DNA of 64,000 nucleotides, taken from contig CALZJH010000006.1 of NCBI GenBank assembly GCA_945787845.1, positions 62,001 through 126,000 on the forward strand. The letters run 5' to 3'. The stretch comes from an uncultured Woeseiaceae bacterium. Its GTDB lineage: Bacteria; Pseudomonadota; Gammaproteobacteria; Steroidobacterales; Woeseiaceae. Below are positions 25,074 to 35,428 of this stretch, in pieces. How positions within the stretch are numbered: the stretch's first letter is position 1; the number at the start of each line of letters is the position of its first letter. The notes beneath the pieces are model-generated. The model had not been told where the DNA came from. It saw only the letters and a program-made list of their open reading frames with translations, and made no database searches. Both the position numbers and the translations under genes were made by a program.

Positions 25074-26285
25074 TCACCGGCATTTGAGATCGAAGGACGC
25101 GAAGTCCTGGATATAGGCGTGCGCAACGGACGCGCTTCTACCGGCGTTGCCGCTGCCTGCTCCCTTACCGTCGGCTTTGCGCATCCAGCGCCCCACCTTC
25201 GACACGCCGTTCGTCTCGTAGGTGGGTCGAACACTCCAGTAGAGGTCACCACATACCGCGAGCGGCACGGTCAACGTATGGCTCGTGCTTCGCAACCCGC
25301 TGGCGTTGTAGACCGGGCGTTCCCGGCTGTAGATCTCGACCTCCCACGTAATACTCGCGGGCTCGATACTCGCGTCGTCGAGACTACTGTTCCACGCCAG
25401 CGTCGGGGTGCGCGATTTCGTTTTGCCACGCCAGACGTCTTTCTTGATGGCCCGGATAGAGTCACTCTCAGCGGGCGACACTTCATGCTTGACGTCGATG
25501 CGTCCGTACAGCAACGCCGGGATCTCGCGGCCGATGTAGTGCCGCGCGAAATTCCGGTACTCGTGCCAAAGCTGCGTGTCGTTGTCGACCCAGTTAGAGA
25601 GTTTATCCTGGTCCTGGTACGTGACTTCCCTGCGATACAGGGTCGTGCCGTCGACCGCATTGTCGAGGCGCATTGACGCGGTCGTCGTAATGATGGCCTT
25701 GTTGCCCTGGATGTTGAGCGAGAGATCGGTAAGGGCGACGAACAACACCGCTTCGGTGTCCTCCGGAATCGGTGTCGTCAGGGCAAGGATCTTCGGCTCG
25801 AGCGTCGACACGTTCTTGAGCCCCCAGAAGACATCGTTTGCAAGCGCGTCATTCGTCAGCGGCTGGTCCACCTCAGCCCTGAGATCCTGTGTCAGGCGGT
25901 CGCGAAATTCCTGGAGCTCGCGCTCGGACTTGCCCGTAATCGCACCGGCGATCATGCCAATTTCACGGAGTATGGGGATTGGTATGCCGATCGGCACCCC
26001 ACCAACCTCCACCGGAAACGTGCCGAGCTCGGCCCCCTTTGCCATGCCGCCGAAGAAGCCGGGCGTCTTGTTTCTGTAGGTGCCGGTCACCGTCTCGCTG
26101 TTGGCCCCTTCGGTCGCCAGGATGACAATCTTGGACACCGATGCCCGCAGTTCCTCGGACATGTGCGCCGCCGCCGGCTGGACATCGGGCTGTGACGGCG
26201 CGTTCGGCTCCTGGGCGACTGCCGGAGCGAATAAGAGAACCGCGGCCACCATCATGAGCGGCATCGTTTGCCATCGGTATTTCAT
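25074..26285 (-). CDS. Uncharacterised exported protein, 403 aa
   Basis: The protein has a signal peptide (MPLMMVAAVLLFAPAVAQ, cleaved near residue 25) and a Gly/Ile/Pro-rich hydrophobic stretch around residue 95-112 (VGGVPIGIPIPILREIGMIAG). The rest is a beta-rich C-terminal half with IEPASITWEVEIYS and LRSTSHTL. It lies 19 bp downstream of the SYLF gene in the same direction and may be the end of the hut transcript. Function unknown. Confidence 0.75.
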   Translation of the reverse strand: MKYRWQTMPLMMVAAVLLFAPAVAQEPNAPSQPDVQPAAAHMSEELRASVSKIVILATEGANSETVTGTYRNKTPGFFGGMAKGAELGTFPVEVGGVPIGIPIPILREIGMIAGAITGKSERELQEFRDRLTQDLRAEVDQPLTNDALANDVFWGLKNVSTLEPKILALTTPIPEDTEAVLFVALTDLSLNIQGNKAIITTTASMRLDNAVDGTTLYRREVTYQDQDKLSNWVDNDTQLWHEYRNFARHYIGREIPALLYGRIDVKHEVSPAESDSIRAIKKDVWRGKTKSRTPTLAWNSSLDDASIEPASITWEVEIYSRERPVYNASGLRSTSHTLTVPLAVCGDLYWSVRPTYETNGVSKVGRWMRKADGKGAGSGNAGRSASVAHAYIQDFASFDLKCR

Positions 26286-26304
26286 TGTTCGGCTTCGGCG
26301 ACCG

Positions 26305-26850
26305 CTACCGCTCGATCTTCGTGAACTTCGTGCCTTCGAGCGTCAGGTTGTACATCAGGCCCTTGGAGCCATAGATGAACCCGACGATAGGATCGCGCAC
26401 GTTGTCGCTGTCGATCGTCTTGCCTGCGCCAATGTCGATCAGCGCCACCGACCCGTCAACACCGACGCGCCAGCCCTCTGATTTACGGAAGCGATCCAGC
26501 GCGTCTCGTGTCATGAAGACGATCACGATGGACTTGGCCTGTGCGCCAAGCTGAAAGCCGACGGAACCGGCCGCCAGTCGATAGTAGTCGACCACTGAGC
26601 CGCCGACGCGCAGCACGCCTTCCCCGGTCTCACCACCCACACCGATTCCTGCCTTGTACACCTTTGGAAACACGAGGTAGCCGGCGGCCTGGTTCAGAAA
26701 GACGTCGGCGCCGTTGACCTGGTTTCGGAATTCCTGCACGGCGTCGCTGGCCTCCTGATTCAGCGAGCTGGCCGGGGTGACGCAGCCTGCGGCAAGTGAA
26801 CAGACGGCTGCCAGGGCAGTGAGGCTCAGTAAGCTGTTGAATTTGAACAT
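26305..26850 (-). CDS. SYLF-domain (YSC84/Ysc84-like) lipoprotein
   Basis: The 181-residue protein has a signal with lipobox SLAAGCVTP (Cys about 23) followed by a SYLF/DUF1134-type lipid-binding domain: GADVFLNQAAGYLVFPKVYKAGIGVGGE (core AGYLVFPKVYKAGIG), and a YGSKGLMYNLTLEGTKFTKI C-terminus. It is probably a periplasmic envelope protein. The ATG is 4 bases after the hutG stop, so it could be translated from the hut mRNA, although its function shows no link to histidine. Confidence 0.88.
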   Translation of the reverse strand: MFKFNSLLSLTALAAVCSLAAGCVTPASSLNQEASDAVQEFRNQVNGADVFLNQAAGYLVFPKVYKAGIGVGGETGEGVLRVGGSVVDYYRLAAGSVGFQLGAQAKSIVIVFMTRDALDRFRKSEGWRVGVDGSVALIDIGAGKTIDSDNVRDPIVGFIYGSKGLMYNLTLEGTKFTKIER

Positions 26851-26854
26851 ACTA

Positions 26855-27640
26855 TTAACTCTCTTTTGATCCTGTGAATGCTTCCAACATGGGCCGCAGC
26901 GTACCACGAAGCCGGGACGCTTTGCGGGCATCGAAAGCCGTCGTCGCCTCGTTCAGATAGACCCGCTGCGACAGTTCGAGTTGCATCGCATGCACGTCGT
27001 TCCCGGGGTCCCCGTAATGGCGCGTAATGTAGCCGCCCTGGAAGCGGCCGTTGACCACGTGACTGTAGTCGCTGGCTGCCGCCACGTCGGCCACGCGCTC
27101 GGCGATCTCCGGCGCACAGCTGCGCCCGCCGTTAGTGCCGAGATTCAGTTCGGGTAATTCACCGTCGAACAGCCGCGGTACGACACTGGCTATCGAATGC
27201 GCGTCCCACAACAGCGCGAAACCATGCCGCTCTCGAATCCGGGCGAGGGTGCTGCTGATCTTGTCGTGATAAGGCCGCCAGTAGCGCTCCACGCGTGCGG
27301 ACACCTCGTCGGCATTCACTGGCGTCGATGCGTAAATCGCTTCGCCCGCAAACGTCTGCAACGGGCAAAGCCCTGTTGCCACCTGTCCGGCGTAGAGCGC
27401 CTCGTCCGTCGCGGGTCGATTCAGGTCAACGACATAGCGTGAGTAGTTGGCGACCAGCATGCTGGCGCCCAGCTCGCGGGCAAAGCTGTAGAGCTCGGCA
27501 ACATGCCAGTCCGTGTCAGGCAGCGCCGCGGCGGCCGGTGTCATGCGCGCGCGAATATCGGAAGGCAGGTGAATGCCATCGTGCGGCACGCTGACCAGTA
27601 GCGGCGATGTGCCTTCGTAAAAATTGAAGACGTCGATCAT
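26855..27640 (-). CDS. hutG: N-formylglutamate amidohydrolase
   Basis: This 261-residue protein of the N-formylglutamate amidohydrolase family shows LLVSVPHDGIHLP near the N-terminus, VVDLNRP, LLWDAHSIASVVPRLF and QGGYITRHYG, the conserved His/Asp/Arg set. It hydrolyses N-formylglutamate, the HutF product, to formate and glutamate. The ATG overlaps the hutH stop (ATGA). The formate released could feed the Fds formate dehydrogenase encoded nearby. Confidence 0.93.
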   Translation of the reverse strand: MIDVFNFYEGTSPLLVSVPHDGIHLPSDIRARMTPAAAALPDTDWHVAELYSFARELGASMLVANYSRYVVDLNRPATDEALYAGQVATGLCPLQTFAGEAIYASTPVNADEVSARVERYWRPYHDKISSTLARIRERHGFALLWDAHSIASVVPRLFDGELPELNLGTNGGRSCAPEIAERVADVAAASDYSHVVNGRFQGGYITRHYGDPGNDVHAMQLELSQRVYLNEATTAFDARKASRLRGTLRPMLEAFTGSKES

Positions 27641-29166
27641 TGGTACTGGCTTGGCAATACGGACTCGGCGTAGTGGCAAAACTCGCCGTTGTCGATGGTT
27701 GCGGCAACACGCCGGATATCCGGGGACAGTGAGCGGTCTTCTTCGTAGACCGGCGACAATTCGCGGATGGCACTCATTACGTCCTCGATCGCCGGCGAAC
27801 TCGTGGTCGGCCGGTGGAATTCGATGCCTTGCGCTGCGGCCAGCAACTCGATGGCAACGATATCGGCAACATTGTCCAGCATGGTATGCAGGCGCCGCGC
27901 CGCGAAGGTCGCCATGCTGACATGGTCTTCCTGGTTCGCGGACGTGGGAATGCTGTCGACGCTCGCCGGATGCGCGTGCGACTTGTTCTCCGACGCGAGC
28001 GCGGCCGCCGTGACCTGCGCCATCATGAAGCCGCTGTTCAGGCCTCCCTCGCGGACCAGGAATGCGGGCAGGCCGCTGAGGTTTGTATCGATCAGCAACG
28101 CAATGCGCCGTTCCGACAACGCACCGATTTCGGCGATCGCAAGCGCCAGGTAGTCGGCGGCGAGGGCCACGGGCTCGGCGTGAAAATTGCCCCCGGAGAG
28201 CACCGCCCTGGAGTCGGTGAAAACGAGCGGGTTGTCAGTAACGGCATTGGCTTCGGTTTCCAGGACCTTGCAGACGTGCCGCAAGACCTCGAGGCAGGCG
28301 CCCATCACCTGCGGCTGGCAACGTATCGAGTACGGATCCTGGACGCGATCGCAATCAGCATGCGACGCGCGAATTTCGCTGCCGCTTATAAGATCGCGAA
28401 GTACCGCCGCCACCGCGATCTGTCCACCATGACCGCGCACGCTCTGGATCCGGCGATCGAAGGGTGTATCGCTGCCCTTGATCGCGTCGGATGACATGGC
28501 CCCGGCCATGAGCGCGGCCGACAGTATATTCTCGGTACGAAACACGCCAGCAAGCGCCAGTGCCGTCGACACCTGTGTGCCATTGAGCAGCGCCAGTCCT
28601 TCCTTGGGGGCCAGCCGCACGGGCTCGATGCCGACCTCCTTGAGCGCGATCGCCGCAGGCACAAGACTCCCGTTGATACGCACCTCACCAACGCCGATCA
28701 ACGCCCCCGCCAGGTGCGCCAGCGGTGCAAGATCACCAGACGCTCCAACCGACCCGCGAGACGGAATTCGCGGATAGATCTCGTGGTTGATCAGGTCGCA
28801 CAGCGCATCGACGAGTTCGAGTCGCACTCCCGAAAATCCCTCGGCGAGCGCGATGACCTTCATGAGCATAATCAGTCGCACAACGTCGTCGTCAAGATCC
28901 TCGCCGACGCCCACGGCATGCGAGCGCACGAGATTCTCCTGCAGGTGTGCCAGCTCGTCATCGCTGATGCGCACCGATGCCAGCTGGCCGAACCCGGTGT
29001 TGACGCCGTAGACCTGCTCGCCATGGGCAACCACATCGTCAATCAACTCGTTGGATTCGGCGATGCGGCGACGCGCCGTATCGCCGAGGTCGACGACGAC
29101 GGGTTCCAGCCAGGCCTGCCTAAGCACGGCCAGCGTGATGAGCTGGTTATCGATTGTGAGATTCAT
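27637..29166 (-). CDS. hutH: Histidine ammonia-lyase
   Basis: The 509-residue enzyme deaminates histidine to urocanate. The electrophilic MIO group forms from Ala142-Ser143-Gly144 in [14 protein letters not shown]. Other family signatures are [11 protein letters not shown] (Tyr53) and [16 protein letters not shown] chose the ATG at 29166 because it overlaps the hutU stop (ATGA) and gives the family's usual length; an in-frame codon 54 bp upstream lies inside hutU. Confidence 0.96.
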   Translation of the reverse strand: MNLTIDNQLITLAVLRQAWLEPVVVDLGDTARRRIAESNELIDDVVAHGEQVYGVNTGFGQLASVRISDDELAHLQENLVRSHAVGVGEDLDDDVVRLIMLMKVIALAEGFSGVRLELVDALCDLINHEIYPRIPSRGSVGASGDLAPLAHLAGALIGVGEVRINGSLVPAAIALKEVGIEPVRLAPKEGLALLNGTQVSTALALAGVFRTENILSAALMAGAMSSDAIKGSDTPFDRRIQSVRGHGGQIAVAAVLRDLISGSEIRASHADCDRVQDPYSIRCQPQVMGACLEVLRHVCKVLETEANAVTDNPLVFTDSRAVLSGGNFHAEPVALAADYLALAIAEIGALSERRIALLIDTNLSGLPAFLVREGGLNSGFMMAQVTAAALASENKSHAHPASVDSIPTSANQEDHVSMATFAARRLHTMLDNVADIVAIELLAAAQGIEFHRPTTSSPAIEDVMSAIRELSPVYEEDRSLSPDIRRVAATIDNGEFCHYAESVLPSQYQ

Positions 29167-30827
29167 GATGCGCTCCCGGTATCGACCATCGGCAGCTTCA
29201 GTCCATGTTCGCGAGCGCATTCAATGGCAATGTCGTAGCCCGCGTCGGCATGCCGCATCACACCGCTTGCCGGGTCGTTCCAGAGCACCCTGCCAATGCG
29301 CCGGTCGGCCTCCGCCGTGCCGTCGCAGACGATGACGAGACCCGCGTGTTGCGAATAGCCCATGCCGACGCCGCCACCGTGATGCAGCGACACCCAGGTC
29401 GCGCCACCGGCGGTGCTCAGCAAGGCGTTCAACAGCGCCCAGTCCGAAACGGCGTCGCTGCCGTCTTTCATGGATTCGGTCTCGCGATTCGGGCTGGCAA
29501 CGGAGCCGCTGTCGAGATGATCGCGGCCGATCACGACCGGGGCCTTGAGCTCGCCGTTACGCACCATCTCGTTGAACGCGAGGCCCAGCTTGTCGCGCTG
29601 CCCGAGCCCCACCCAGCAGATGCGCGATGGCAGGCCCTGGAAGTGAATGCGTTCACGCGCCGCGTCCAGCCACTGGTGGAGATGCGGGTCGTCGGGAATC
29701 AGTTCCTTCACCTTGGCGTCGGTTCTGTAGATATCCTCGGGGTCGCCGGACAGGGCTGCCCAGCGAAATGGCCCGACGCCGCGGCAGAATAATGGCCTTA
29801 CGTAGGCCGGCACAAAGCCCGGGAAGTCGAACGCCTCTTTGACGCCTTCATCAAACGCAACCTGGCGAATGTTGTTGCCGTAATCGAAGGTCGGGATGCC
29901 CTGTTTCTGGAATTCCAGCATGGCGCGCACGTGGACGGCCATCGATTTGACCGAGGCCGCGACAACGGCGTCGGGATCGCTCTCACGTTTCTCGAACCAT
30001 TGCTCGACGGTCCAGCCGGCGGGGAGATAACCATTTGCCGGATCGTGCGCGGAGGTCTGGTCAGTTACGGCATCCGGTCTAATGCCCCGCTTGATCATCT
30101 CGGGAAGGATTTCAGCGGCATTGCCCAGCAAGCCCACCGACACGGCCTTCTTGTCGGTCACGGCCTTATTGATAATCGCCATCGCCTCGTCCAGCGTCTC
30201 AGCACGCGTGTCGAGATATCCCGTCTGCAGTCGCATGTCGATACGATCCGACTGGCACTCGATGGCGAGCATGGACGCGCCCGCCATGGTCGCGGCGAGC
30301 GGCTGCGCGCCGCCCATACCGCCCAGCCCCGCGGTCAGTATCCAGCGCCCGGCGAGATCCCCCGCGTAATGCTGCCGCCCCATCTCGACGAAGGTCTCGT
30401 AGGTCCCCTGCACGATGCCCTGGCTGCCGATGTAGATCCACGATCCGGCGGTCATCTGGCCGTACATCATGAGTCCCTTGCGATCGAGTTCGCGAAAGTG
30501 CTCCCAGTTGGCCCAGGCCGGGACGAGATTGGAGTTGGCGATCAGCACCCGGGGTGCGTCGGCGTGCGTCTTGAAGACGCCGACCGGCTTTCCGGACTGC
30601 ACGAGCAGTGTTTCGTCCGCCTCGAGCTCACGCAGCGTCGCCACGATCTTGTCGAAGCACTCCCAGTTGCGTGCGGCCTTGCCGATACCGCCATAGACAA
30701 CGAGGTCCTGCGGCCGTTCGGCAACCTCCGGGTCCAGGTTGTTCATCAGCATGCGCAGTGGCGCCTCAGTCAGCCAGCTTTTCGCGCTCCGTTCGACGCC
30801 CGTTGGCGCCTTGATTGTTCTGCTCAT
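29163..30827 (-). CDS. hutU: Urocanate hydratase
   Basis: The 554-residue protein matches urocanase along its length. It has the NAD-binding [16 protein letters not shown] (about 175), the conserved [16 protein letters not shown] and the active-site Cys in [22 protein letters not shown] (core [11 protein letters not shown], about 405). It hydrates urocanate to imidazolonepropionate using NAD+ as an electrophilic cofactor. The start overlaps the hutC stop. Confidence 0.97.
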   Translation of the reverse strand: MSRTIKAPTGVERSAKSWLTEAPLRMLMNNLDPEVAERPQDLVVYGGIGKAARNWECFDKIVATLRELEADETLLVQSGKPVGVFKTHADAPRVLIANSNLVPAWANWEHFRELDRKGLMMYGQMTAGSWIYIGSQGIVQGTYETFVEMGRQHYAGDLAGRWILTAGLGGMGGAQPLAATMAGASMLAIECQSDRIDMRLQTGYLDTRAETLDEAMAIINKAVTDKKAVSVGLLGNAAEILPEMIKRGIRPDAVTDQTSAHDPANGYLPAGWTVEQWFEKRESDPDAVVAASVKSMAVHVRAMLEFQKQGIPTFDYGNNIRQVAFDEGVKEAFDFPGFVPAYVRPLFCRGVGPFRWAALSGDPEDIYRTDAKVKELIPDDPHLHQWLDAARERIHFQGLPSRICWVGLGQRDKLGLAFNEMVRNGELKAPVVIGRDHLDSGSVASPNRETESMKDGSDAVSDWALLNALLSTAGGATWVSLHHGGGVGMGYSQHAGLVIVCDGTAEADRRIGRVLWNDPASGVMRHADAGYDIAIECAREHGLKLPMVDTGSAS

Positions 30828-31588
30828 TGTCTCAGTTTCTCCAGCTGCACGACGCCGGCCGGCATCGATCGCAGTGTTCCCGGTGGGGTGTAATGTCCAG
30901 TCAGCTCATAACGGCTGCCCGGATGGTGCAATCGGCCGAAGGTCACGGGGCGCCCTTTCGACCAGGTACGCCGAATAACGACGAGCGCCGGCTCGCCTTC
31001 GGCCATTTCCAGGTGCTGGCTTACGGCGCGGTTGGGCATGCTCGCGCGCACGACCTGCTCGGCCTCCTGCAGCGGCGCCACGGAGGTCAGGTAGGCGCTC
31101 GGGGTCAGCCGTTCGAAATCCTGTTCGAGGCAGCCGGGCGCGAAGCTTGCGACGATATGACGGTCTTCGACCTGCACGGGCACCTTGTTTTCGTAGTGCA
31201 CGAGCAGCAAGTGGAAAATGTCAGTGCCCTGCTCGACGTGCAGGGCGCGCGCCACTTCGCCGCGTGCATGCTGCCGTGACTGGCGAATGACCCGGCTGGA
31301 ATGCGTATGCCCTCGACCCGCGATCTCGTCTGCAATGTTCTGTACCTCGAGCAGGTGGGACTGTGATCGAAAGTCCGACACGAAGGTACCGCGTCCGGCA
31401 ATCCGGTCAACGTAACCCTCGTCATTGAGCTCTCGCAACGCGCGGTTTGCCGTCATGCGCGACACGTTCATCGCTTCGACAAGCTCGTTTTCCGACGGCA
31501 CGCGATCGCTCGGCTGCAGTTCGCCAGAGGATATCCGGCCGATAATCAGGTCCTTGAGCTGCTGGTAGCGCGGCTTGGCTGCGTTCAT
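30824..31588 (-). CDS. hutC: Histidine utilisation repressor (GntR/HutC family)
   Basis: The 254-residue regulator has an N-terminal winged helix ([29 protein letters not shown], about residues 30-58) and a C-terminal UTRA effector domain that binds urocanate in characterised HutC proteins. It overlaps hutF (ATGA) and hutU, so it is co-transcribed with the operon it probably represses. A candidate operator lies at 32959-32970. Confidence 0.94.
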   Translation of the reverse strand: MNAAKPRYQQLKDLIIGRISSGELQPSDRVPSENELVEAMNVSRMTANRALRELNDEGYVDRIAGRGTFVSDFRSQSHLLEVQNIADEIAGRGHTHSSRVIRQSRQHARGEVARALHVEQGTDIFHLLLVHYENKVPVQVEDRHIVASFAPGCLEQDFERLTPSAYLTSVAPLQEAEQVVRASMPNRAVSQHLEMAEGEPALVVIRRTWSKGRPVTFGRLHHPGSRYELTGHYTPPGTLRSMPAGVVQLEKLRQ

Positions 31589-32943
31589 GTCGCGCTCCCA
31601 AGACGGCTCAATGCCGCCGCGAATTCGTCGCGGGCACGCTCGCGCTCGACATGGGCGGCGTCTTCGACACGCCAGTGCCCGTCGACCATGACCCGCTCGA
31701 CCGGCAGCGGATAGCCCGAGAAGACCAGCGCATCCAGGCGCGAGTCGTCGTTGTGCCCCGCCAGCATGGGATCATCATCATTCAGTGCAACGAGGTCCGC
31801 AGGCGCGCCCTCGTCTATTCCGACAACCGCTTGTCCCGCCGCCGACGCGCCGCCCTCGAGCGCCCGCGAGAACAGTTCGCTGCCAACATGACTGTCTCGC
31901 AGCGACGCGACGTTGCGGGAACGGGTGACCAGGCGCTGCCCGTATTCGAGCCAGCGCAGTTCCTCGAAGGGGTTGATCGAGACGTGGCTGTCGGAACCAA
32001 TGGCGATGCGGCCACCCTGCATGAGATAGGCGTGCAACGGGAACAGGCCGTCACCGAGATTGGCCTCGGTACTCGGGCAGAGCACGGCAACGGCACCGGA
32101 CCGCGCAAGCGCGATGACTTCATCGTCGTCCATGTGTGTCGCGTGCACGAGGTTCCATGCGGGCCCGACATCAAAATTCTCGAGGAGCCAGCGCACCGGG
32201 CGCCGTCCGTAAGACGAGAAACACTGCTCTACCTCACGCTGCTGTTCGGCAACGTGAATGTGCATCGGCACTCCGGACTTCCCGGCCACATCGGCGACGC
32301 GGGCGAGCGATACCTCGCTAACGGCCCTGAGACTGTGCACGCCAATCCCGATGTTCACTCCGTTCCTGCAACGCGGCGCCACGCGATCGAAATGGTCGAG
32401 AAATTCGTCGGCCGACATCGCGAACGATGCCTGTTGCGCGGTCGGCTCGGGATCCTCGAATCCGGCGCGCTCATAGTGCACAGGGATGTAGGTCAGGCGT
32501 ATGCCGCTTTCGTGCGCTGCGGTGACGATTGCGTCAAACATCGTATCCACCGCGGCGGCATCCAACGGGTCGCGGTGCAGGTAGTGAAACTCGGCAACAG
32601 AGGTGTAGCCGGACCTGAGCATTTCGCAGTAAGCCTGTCGTGCAATGGCCGTCAGCAGGTCCGCACTGACGCGGCCGGCGAGCGCGTACATGCGCTCGCG
32701 CCAGGACCAGAAGTTGTCGCGGCCCGCCGGCGAGCGTTCTTCCGTATGACCCGCCAGCGCACGCTGGAATGCATGTGAATGCGCGTTGCACAGACCCGGG
32801 ATGACGCAGCCGAGTATTTCCTCAGACCCGTCTTGCGAGGCATCGCTAGCCACGGCCTCGATGCGGCCGGCGGCGAGCGACAGCCGCACGTTGTCATGCC
32901 AGCCGTCAGGAAGCAGGGCTTTTCGGGCAAACAGTGTGGTCAT
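31585..32943 (-). CDS. hutF: Formimidoylglutamate deiminase
   Basis: This 452-residue amidohydrolase-fold enzyme has the metal site HSH in LCNAHSHAFQRALAG (about 55), HIHVAEQQREVEQC (about 225) and the Asp in IGSDSHVSINPFEELRWLEYGQRL (core GSDSHVSINP, about 320). It deaminates N-formimino-L-glutamate to N-formylglutamate and ammonia. Together with HutG this defines the five-step Hut variant. It is the first gene of the minus-strand hut operon; the ATG at 32943 is just downstream of the operator. Confidence 0.94.
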   Translation of the reverse strand: MTTLFARKALLPDGWHDNVRLSLAAGRIEAVASDASQDGSEEILGCVIPGLCNAHSHAFQRALAGHTEERSPAGRDNFWSWRERMYALAGRVSADLLTAIARQAYCEMLRSGYTSVAEFHYLHRDPLDAAAVDTMFDAIVTAAHESGIRLTYIPVHYERAGFEDPEPTAQQASFAMSADEFLDHFDRVAPRCRNGVNIGIGVHSLRAVSEVSLARVADVAGKSGVPMHIHVAEQQREVEQCFSSYGRRPVRWLLENFDVGPAWNLVHATHMDDDEVIALARSGAVAVLCPSTEANLGDGLFPLHAYLMQGGRIAIGSDSHVSINPFEELRWLEYGQRLVTRSRNVASLRDSHVGSELFSRALEGGASAAGQAVVGIDEGAPADLVALNDDDPMLAGHNDDSRLDALVFSGYPLPVERVMVDGHWRVEDAAHVERERARDEFAAALSRLGSAT

Positions 32944-32958
32944 GCGCGCCTCTCTAAG

Positions 32959-32970
32959 TTGTATATACAG
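32959..32970. promoter_or_regulatory. HutC-type operator between hutF and hutI
   Basis: The core TTGTATATACAG contains the 10-bp palindrome TGTATATACA, resembling known HutC sites (CTTGTATGTACAAG). It is centred in the 53-bp gap between the divergent hutF (32943) and hutI (32997) starts, where binding could block both. No second copy was noticed in the operon. Confidence 0.75.
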
Positions 32971-32996
32971 GTTAGTGCATGGTACCGTGCTTTGCA

Positions 32997-34190
32997 ATGG
33001 ACCTTGTGCTCACAGACGCGAAACTCGCCACCATGGCCGGCGACGATTACGGCGTTATTGTCGACGGCGCATTGGCTGTCAAAGACCGCAAGATCGCGTG
33101 GCTCGGCCCGCAGGCCGACCTGCCGAATGAACCCGCCCGCAAGACACGGTCACTGGGGGGGCGCTGGCTCACGCCGGCCCTGATCGACTGCCACACACAC
33201 CTGGTCTTCGGCGGCAATCGTGCCGACGAGTTTGAACAACGGCTGCGCGGCGCCAGCTACGAAGACATAGCTCGAGCGGGTGGCGGCATCATGTCGACGG
33301 TACGCGCGACGCGCGAGGCCTCCGCCGATGAACTGTACGCGGCGGCCCTGCCGCGCGTGGAAGCCCTGGCAGCCGAGGGCGTCGGCACGATCGAGATCAA
33401 GTCAGGCTACGGACTCGCTATCGACAGCGAACTCAAGATGCTTTCTGTCGCGAGGCGGCTTGGAGAAGCGACGCCGGTGACGGTTCGCACGACCCTGCTC
33501 GCGGCCCACACCGTGCCGCCCGAATACCAGGGCCGGGCCGATGACTATATCGATTTGATTTGCGACGAACTGCTCCCCGAGGTCGCGGCGGGCCGGCTTG
33601 CCGACGCCGTGGATGCTTACTGCGAGTCGATTGCCTTCTCCTCGAGCCAGGTGGCGAAACTGTTCTCGCGTGCTGCGGAGTTCGGACTGCCGGTCAAACT
33701 GCACGCCGACCAGCTCAGCGACGGCGGCGGTGCCGCGCTGGCGGCACAGTTTAATGCCTTGTCGGCCGATCACCTCGAATACACGTCGCCGGATGGTGTC
33801 GCTGCAATGGCCGCATCAGGCGCCGTCGCCTTGCTCCTGCCGGGCGCGTTCCTGACGCTTGGCGAAACGCAGCTGCCGCCGATTGACGCCATGCGTGACA
33901 TGGGCGTGCCGATCGCGGTAGCAACGGACTGCAACCCGGGAACGTCGCCGATCTGCAGCCTGCGGACTGCGATGATGCTGGCGGCGCGTCAGTTCAGGCT
34001 CACACCGGAAGAGTGCCTCGCCGGCACGACGCGAGTCGCGGCGCAGGCACTTGGCCTCGACGATCGCGGCACGCTGGAAACCGGCCAGCGTGCGGACCTC
34101 GCCGTCTGGGATATCAGTCACCCGCGCGAGCTCGCCTACTGGGTCGGCACACAACAGCTTTCCGAAGTAATACTCGCCGATACCCTGTAG
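32997..34190 (+). CDS. hutI: Imidazolonepropionase
   Basis: The 397-residue amidohydrolase has metal ligands in LIDCHTHLVFGGNRADEF (about 68-84), LHADQLSDGGGAAL (about 237-250) and ATDCNPGTSPICSL (about 308). It opens the ring of imidazolonepropionate to give formiminoglutamate, the step between HutU and HutF. I prefer ATG 32997 (MDLVLTDAKL), which matches the family's N-terminal beta strand, over the ATG at 32979. It is divergent from the rest of the pathway. Confidence 0.95.
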   Translation: MDLVLTDAKLATMAGDDYGVIVDGALAVKDRKIAWLGPQADLPNEPARKTRSLGGRWLTPALIDCHTHLVFGGNRADEFEQRLRGASYEDIARAGGGIMSTVRATREASADELYAAALPRVEALAAEGVGTIEIKSGYGLAIDSELKMLSVARRLGEATPVTVRTTLLAAHTVPPEYQGRADDYIDLICDELLPEVAAGRLADAVDAYCESIAFSSSQVAKLFSRAAEFGLPVKLHADQLSDGGGAALAAQFNALSADHLEYTSPDGVAAMAASGAVALLLPGAFLTLGETQLPPIDAMRDMGVPIAVATDCNPGTSPICSLRTAMMLAARQFRLTPEECLAGTTRVAAQALGLDDRGTLETGQRADLAVWDISHPRELAYWVGTQQLSEVILADTL

Positions 34191-34201
34191 GCTACGCGGC
34201 C

Positions 34202-35428
34202 TTGAACGGCGACCATCTCAACAGCAAGAAATTCATCATCACGCTGGGCCTGCTCACGGCCGTGGCCGCGTTAACCGTAGACCTGAGTCTTCCGGCTATC
34301 CCGTCCATGGTCGACGCGCTGGATACCAGCCTGTCGCGCGGACAACAGATCGTCGGCATTTTCATGATCGGCATGGCCTGCGGCCAGGTTCCCGCCGGGC
34401 TGTTTTCCGATCGCATCGGCCGGCTGCCGACGCTCTACGTCGGCATGACGATTTTCGCCATCGCGGCGGCGGTGGCCGCGGCGGCAGAAAGCATCGACGT
34501 GATGCTCGCCGCACGCTTCGTCCAGGGAATTGGCGCCGCGTCGGCCATTGTCCTGTCGCGCGCAATAGTGCGTGACGTGGCGTCAGGCAAAGCCGCCGCC
34601 CGGCTCATGTCCCTGATGACCATGATATTCACTGCCGCACCTGTTATCGCTCCGACGCTCGGTGCCGTGCTCGTCGCGCAGTGGGGTTGGCGCGCACCGT
34701 TTATCGTCATTGCCGGTTGCGCCGCGCTCATCATCTTTGGCATTCGCGCCAATATTCCCGAGACACATGTCCCGGATAACAACGAGCACCCGGTACGCCA
34801 GCTGTTGTCCAGCGTCAGGGAGTTCTTTTCACACAGGCAGAGTATTTTCAGCCTGCTGCTGATCGTGCTGCCTCCCGCGGGCTACCTGTCGATCATTGCG
34901 GTATCGGCGGCACTGGTTGTCGAGATCTACGGCTTCAGCATTCAGCAATACGGCCTGATCTTTGCGTGTGCCGGCATCTCCATTCTTGCGGGCTCTTTTG
35001 CCAATCGCTGGCTGGTAATGCGCTTCGACCAGCTGCAGCTCGTCGGTCTTGGTGTCGCGCTGATGTTCCTGTCAAGCGCGCAACTTGCCGTGATTGCCTG
35101 GCTGGATAGCGCCCCGTTCCTGTGGGTGTGGTCGTGCGTGTGTCTGTTCATGTTCACGATCGCCGTTCTTGCGGCCAATGCCACGGTGCTCGCACTCGAC
35201 CCGCTGCCGCGCATCGCCGGAGTGGCATCGTCAATCATCGGTACGCTGCAAAACCTGTTCGGTGCCGGTGGCGCCCTGCTGGCCGCCGTGATTTACGACG
35301 GCACAGTCCGACAAACGGTCATTATCATGGCCGCCGTCGGCCTGGTCGTTACGGTCATATTCCTGCTGCGACCGCTCATCGCGCCGGGCGATCTCGTGCA
35401 TCACCCGGACGAACTCGCGCGTGATTAG
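34202..35428 (+). CDS. MFS transporter, Bcr/CflA-like DHA1 family
   Basis: This protein of about 408 residues has 12 predicted membrane segments. The MFS motif A-like loop is GLFSDRIGRLPTL (about 62-74), and motif C-like features occur in TAAPVIAPTLGAVL. It belongs to the Bcr/CflA drug/proton antiporter group. No ATG precedes the first helix, so TTG at 34202, 11 bases after the hutI stop, is the likely start. Position suggests co-transcription with hutI; whether it moves histidine-pathway compounds is unproven. Confidence 0.85.
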   Translation: MNGDHLNSKKFIITLGLLTAVAALTVDLSLPAIPSMVDALDTSLSRGQQIVGIFMIGMACGQVPAGLFSDRIGRLPTLYVGMTIFAIAAAVAAAAESIDVMLAARFVQGIGAASAIVLSRAIVRDVASGKAAARLMSLMTMIFTAAPVIAPTLGAVLVAQWGWRAPFIVIAGCAALIIFGIRANIPETHVPDNNEHPVRQLLSSVREFFSHRQSIFSLLLIVLPPAGYLSIIAVSAALVVEIYGFSIQQYGLIFACAGISILAGSFANRWLVMRFDQLQLVGLGVALMFLSSAQLAVIAWLDSAPFLWVWSCVCLFMFTIAVLAANATVLALDPLPRIAGVASSIIGTLQNLFGAGGALLAAVIYDGTVRQTVIIMAAVGLVVTVIFLLRPLIAPGDLVHHPDELARD

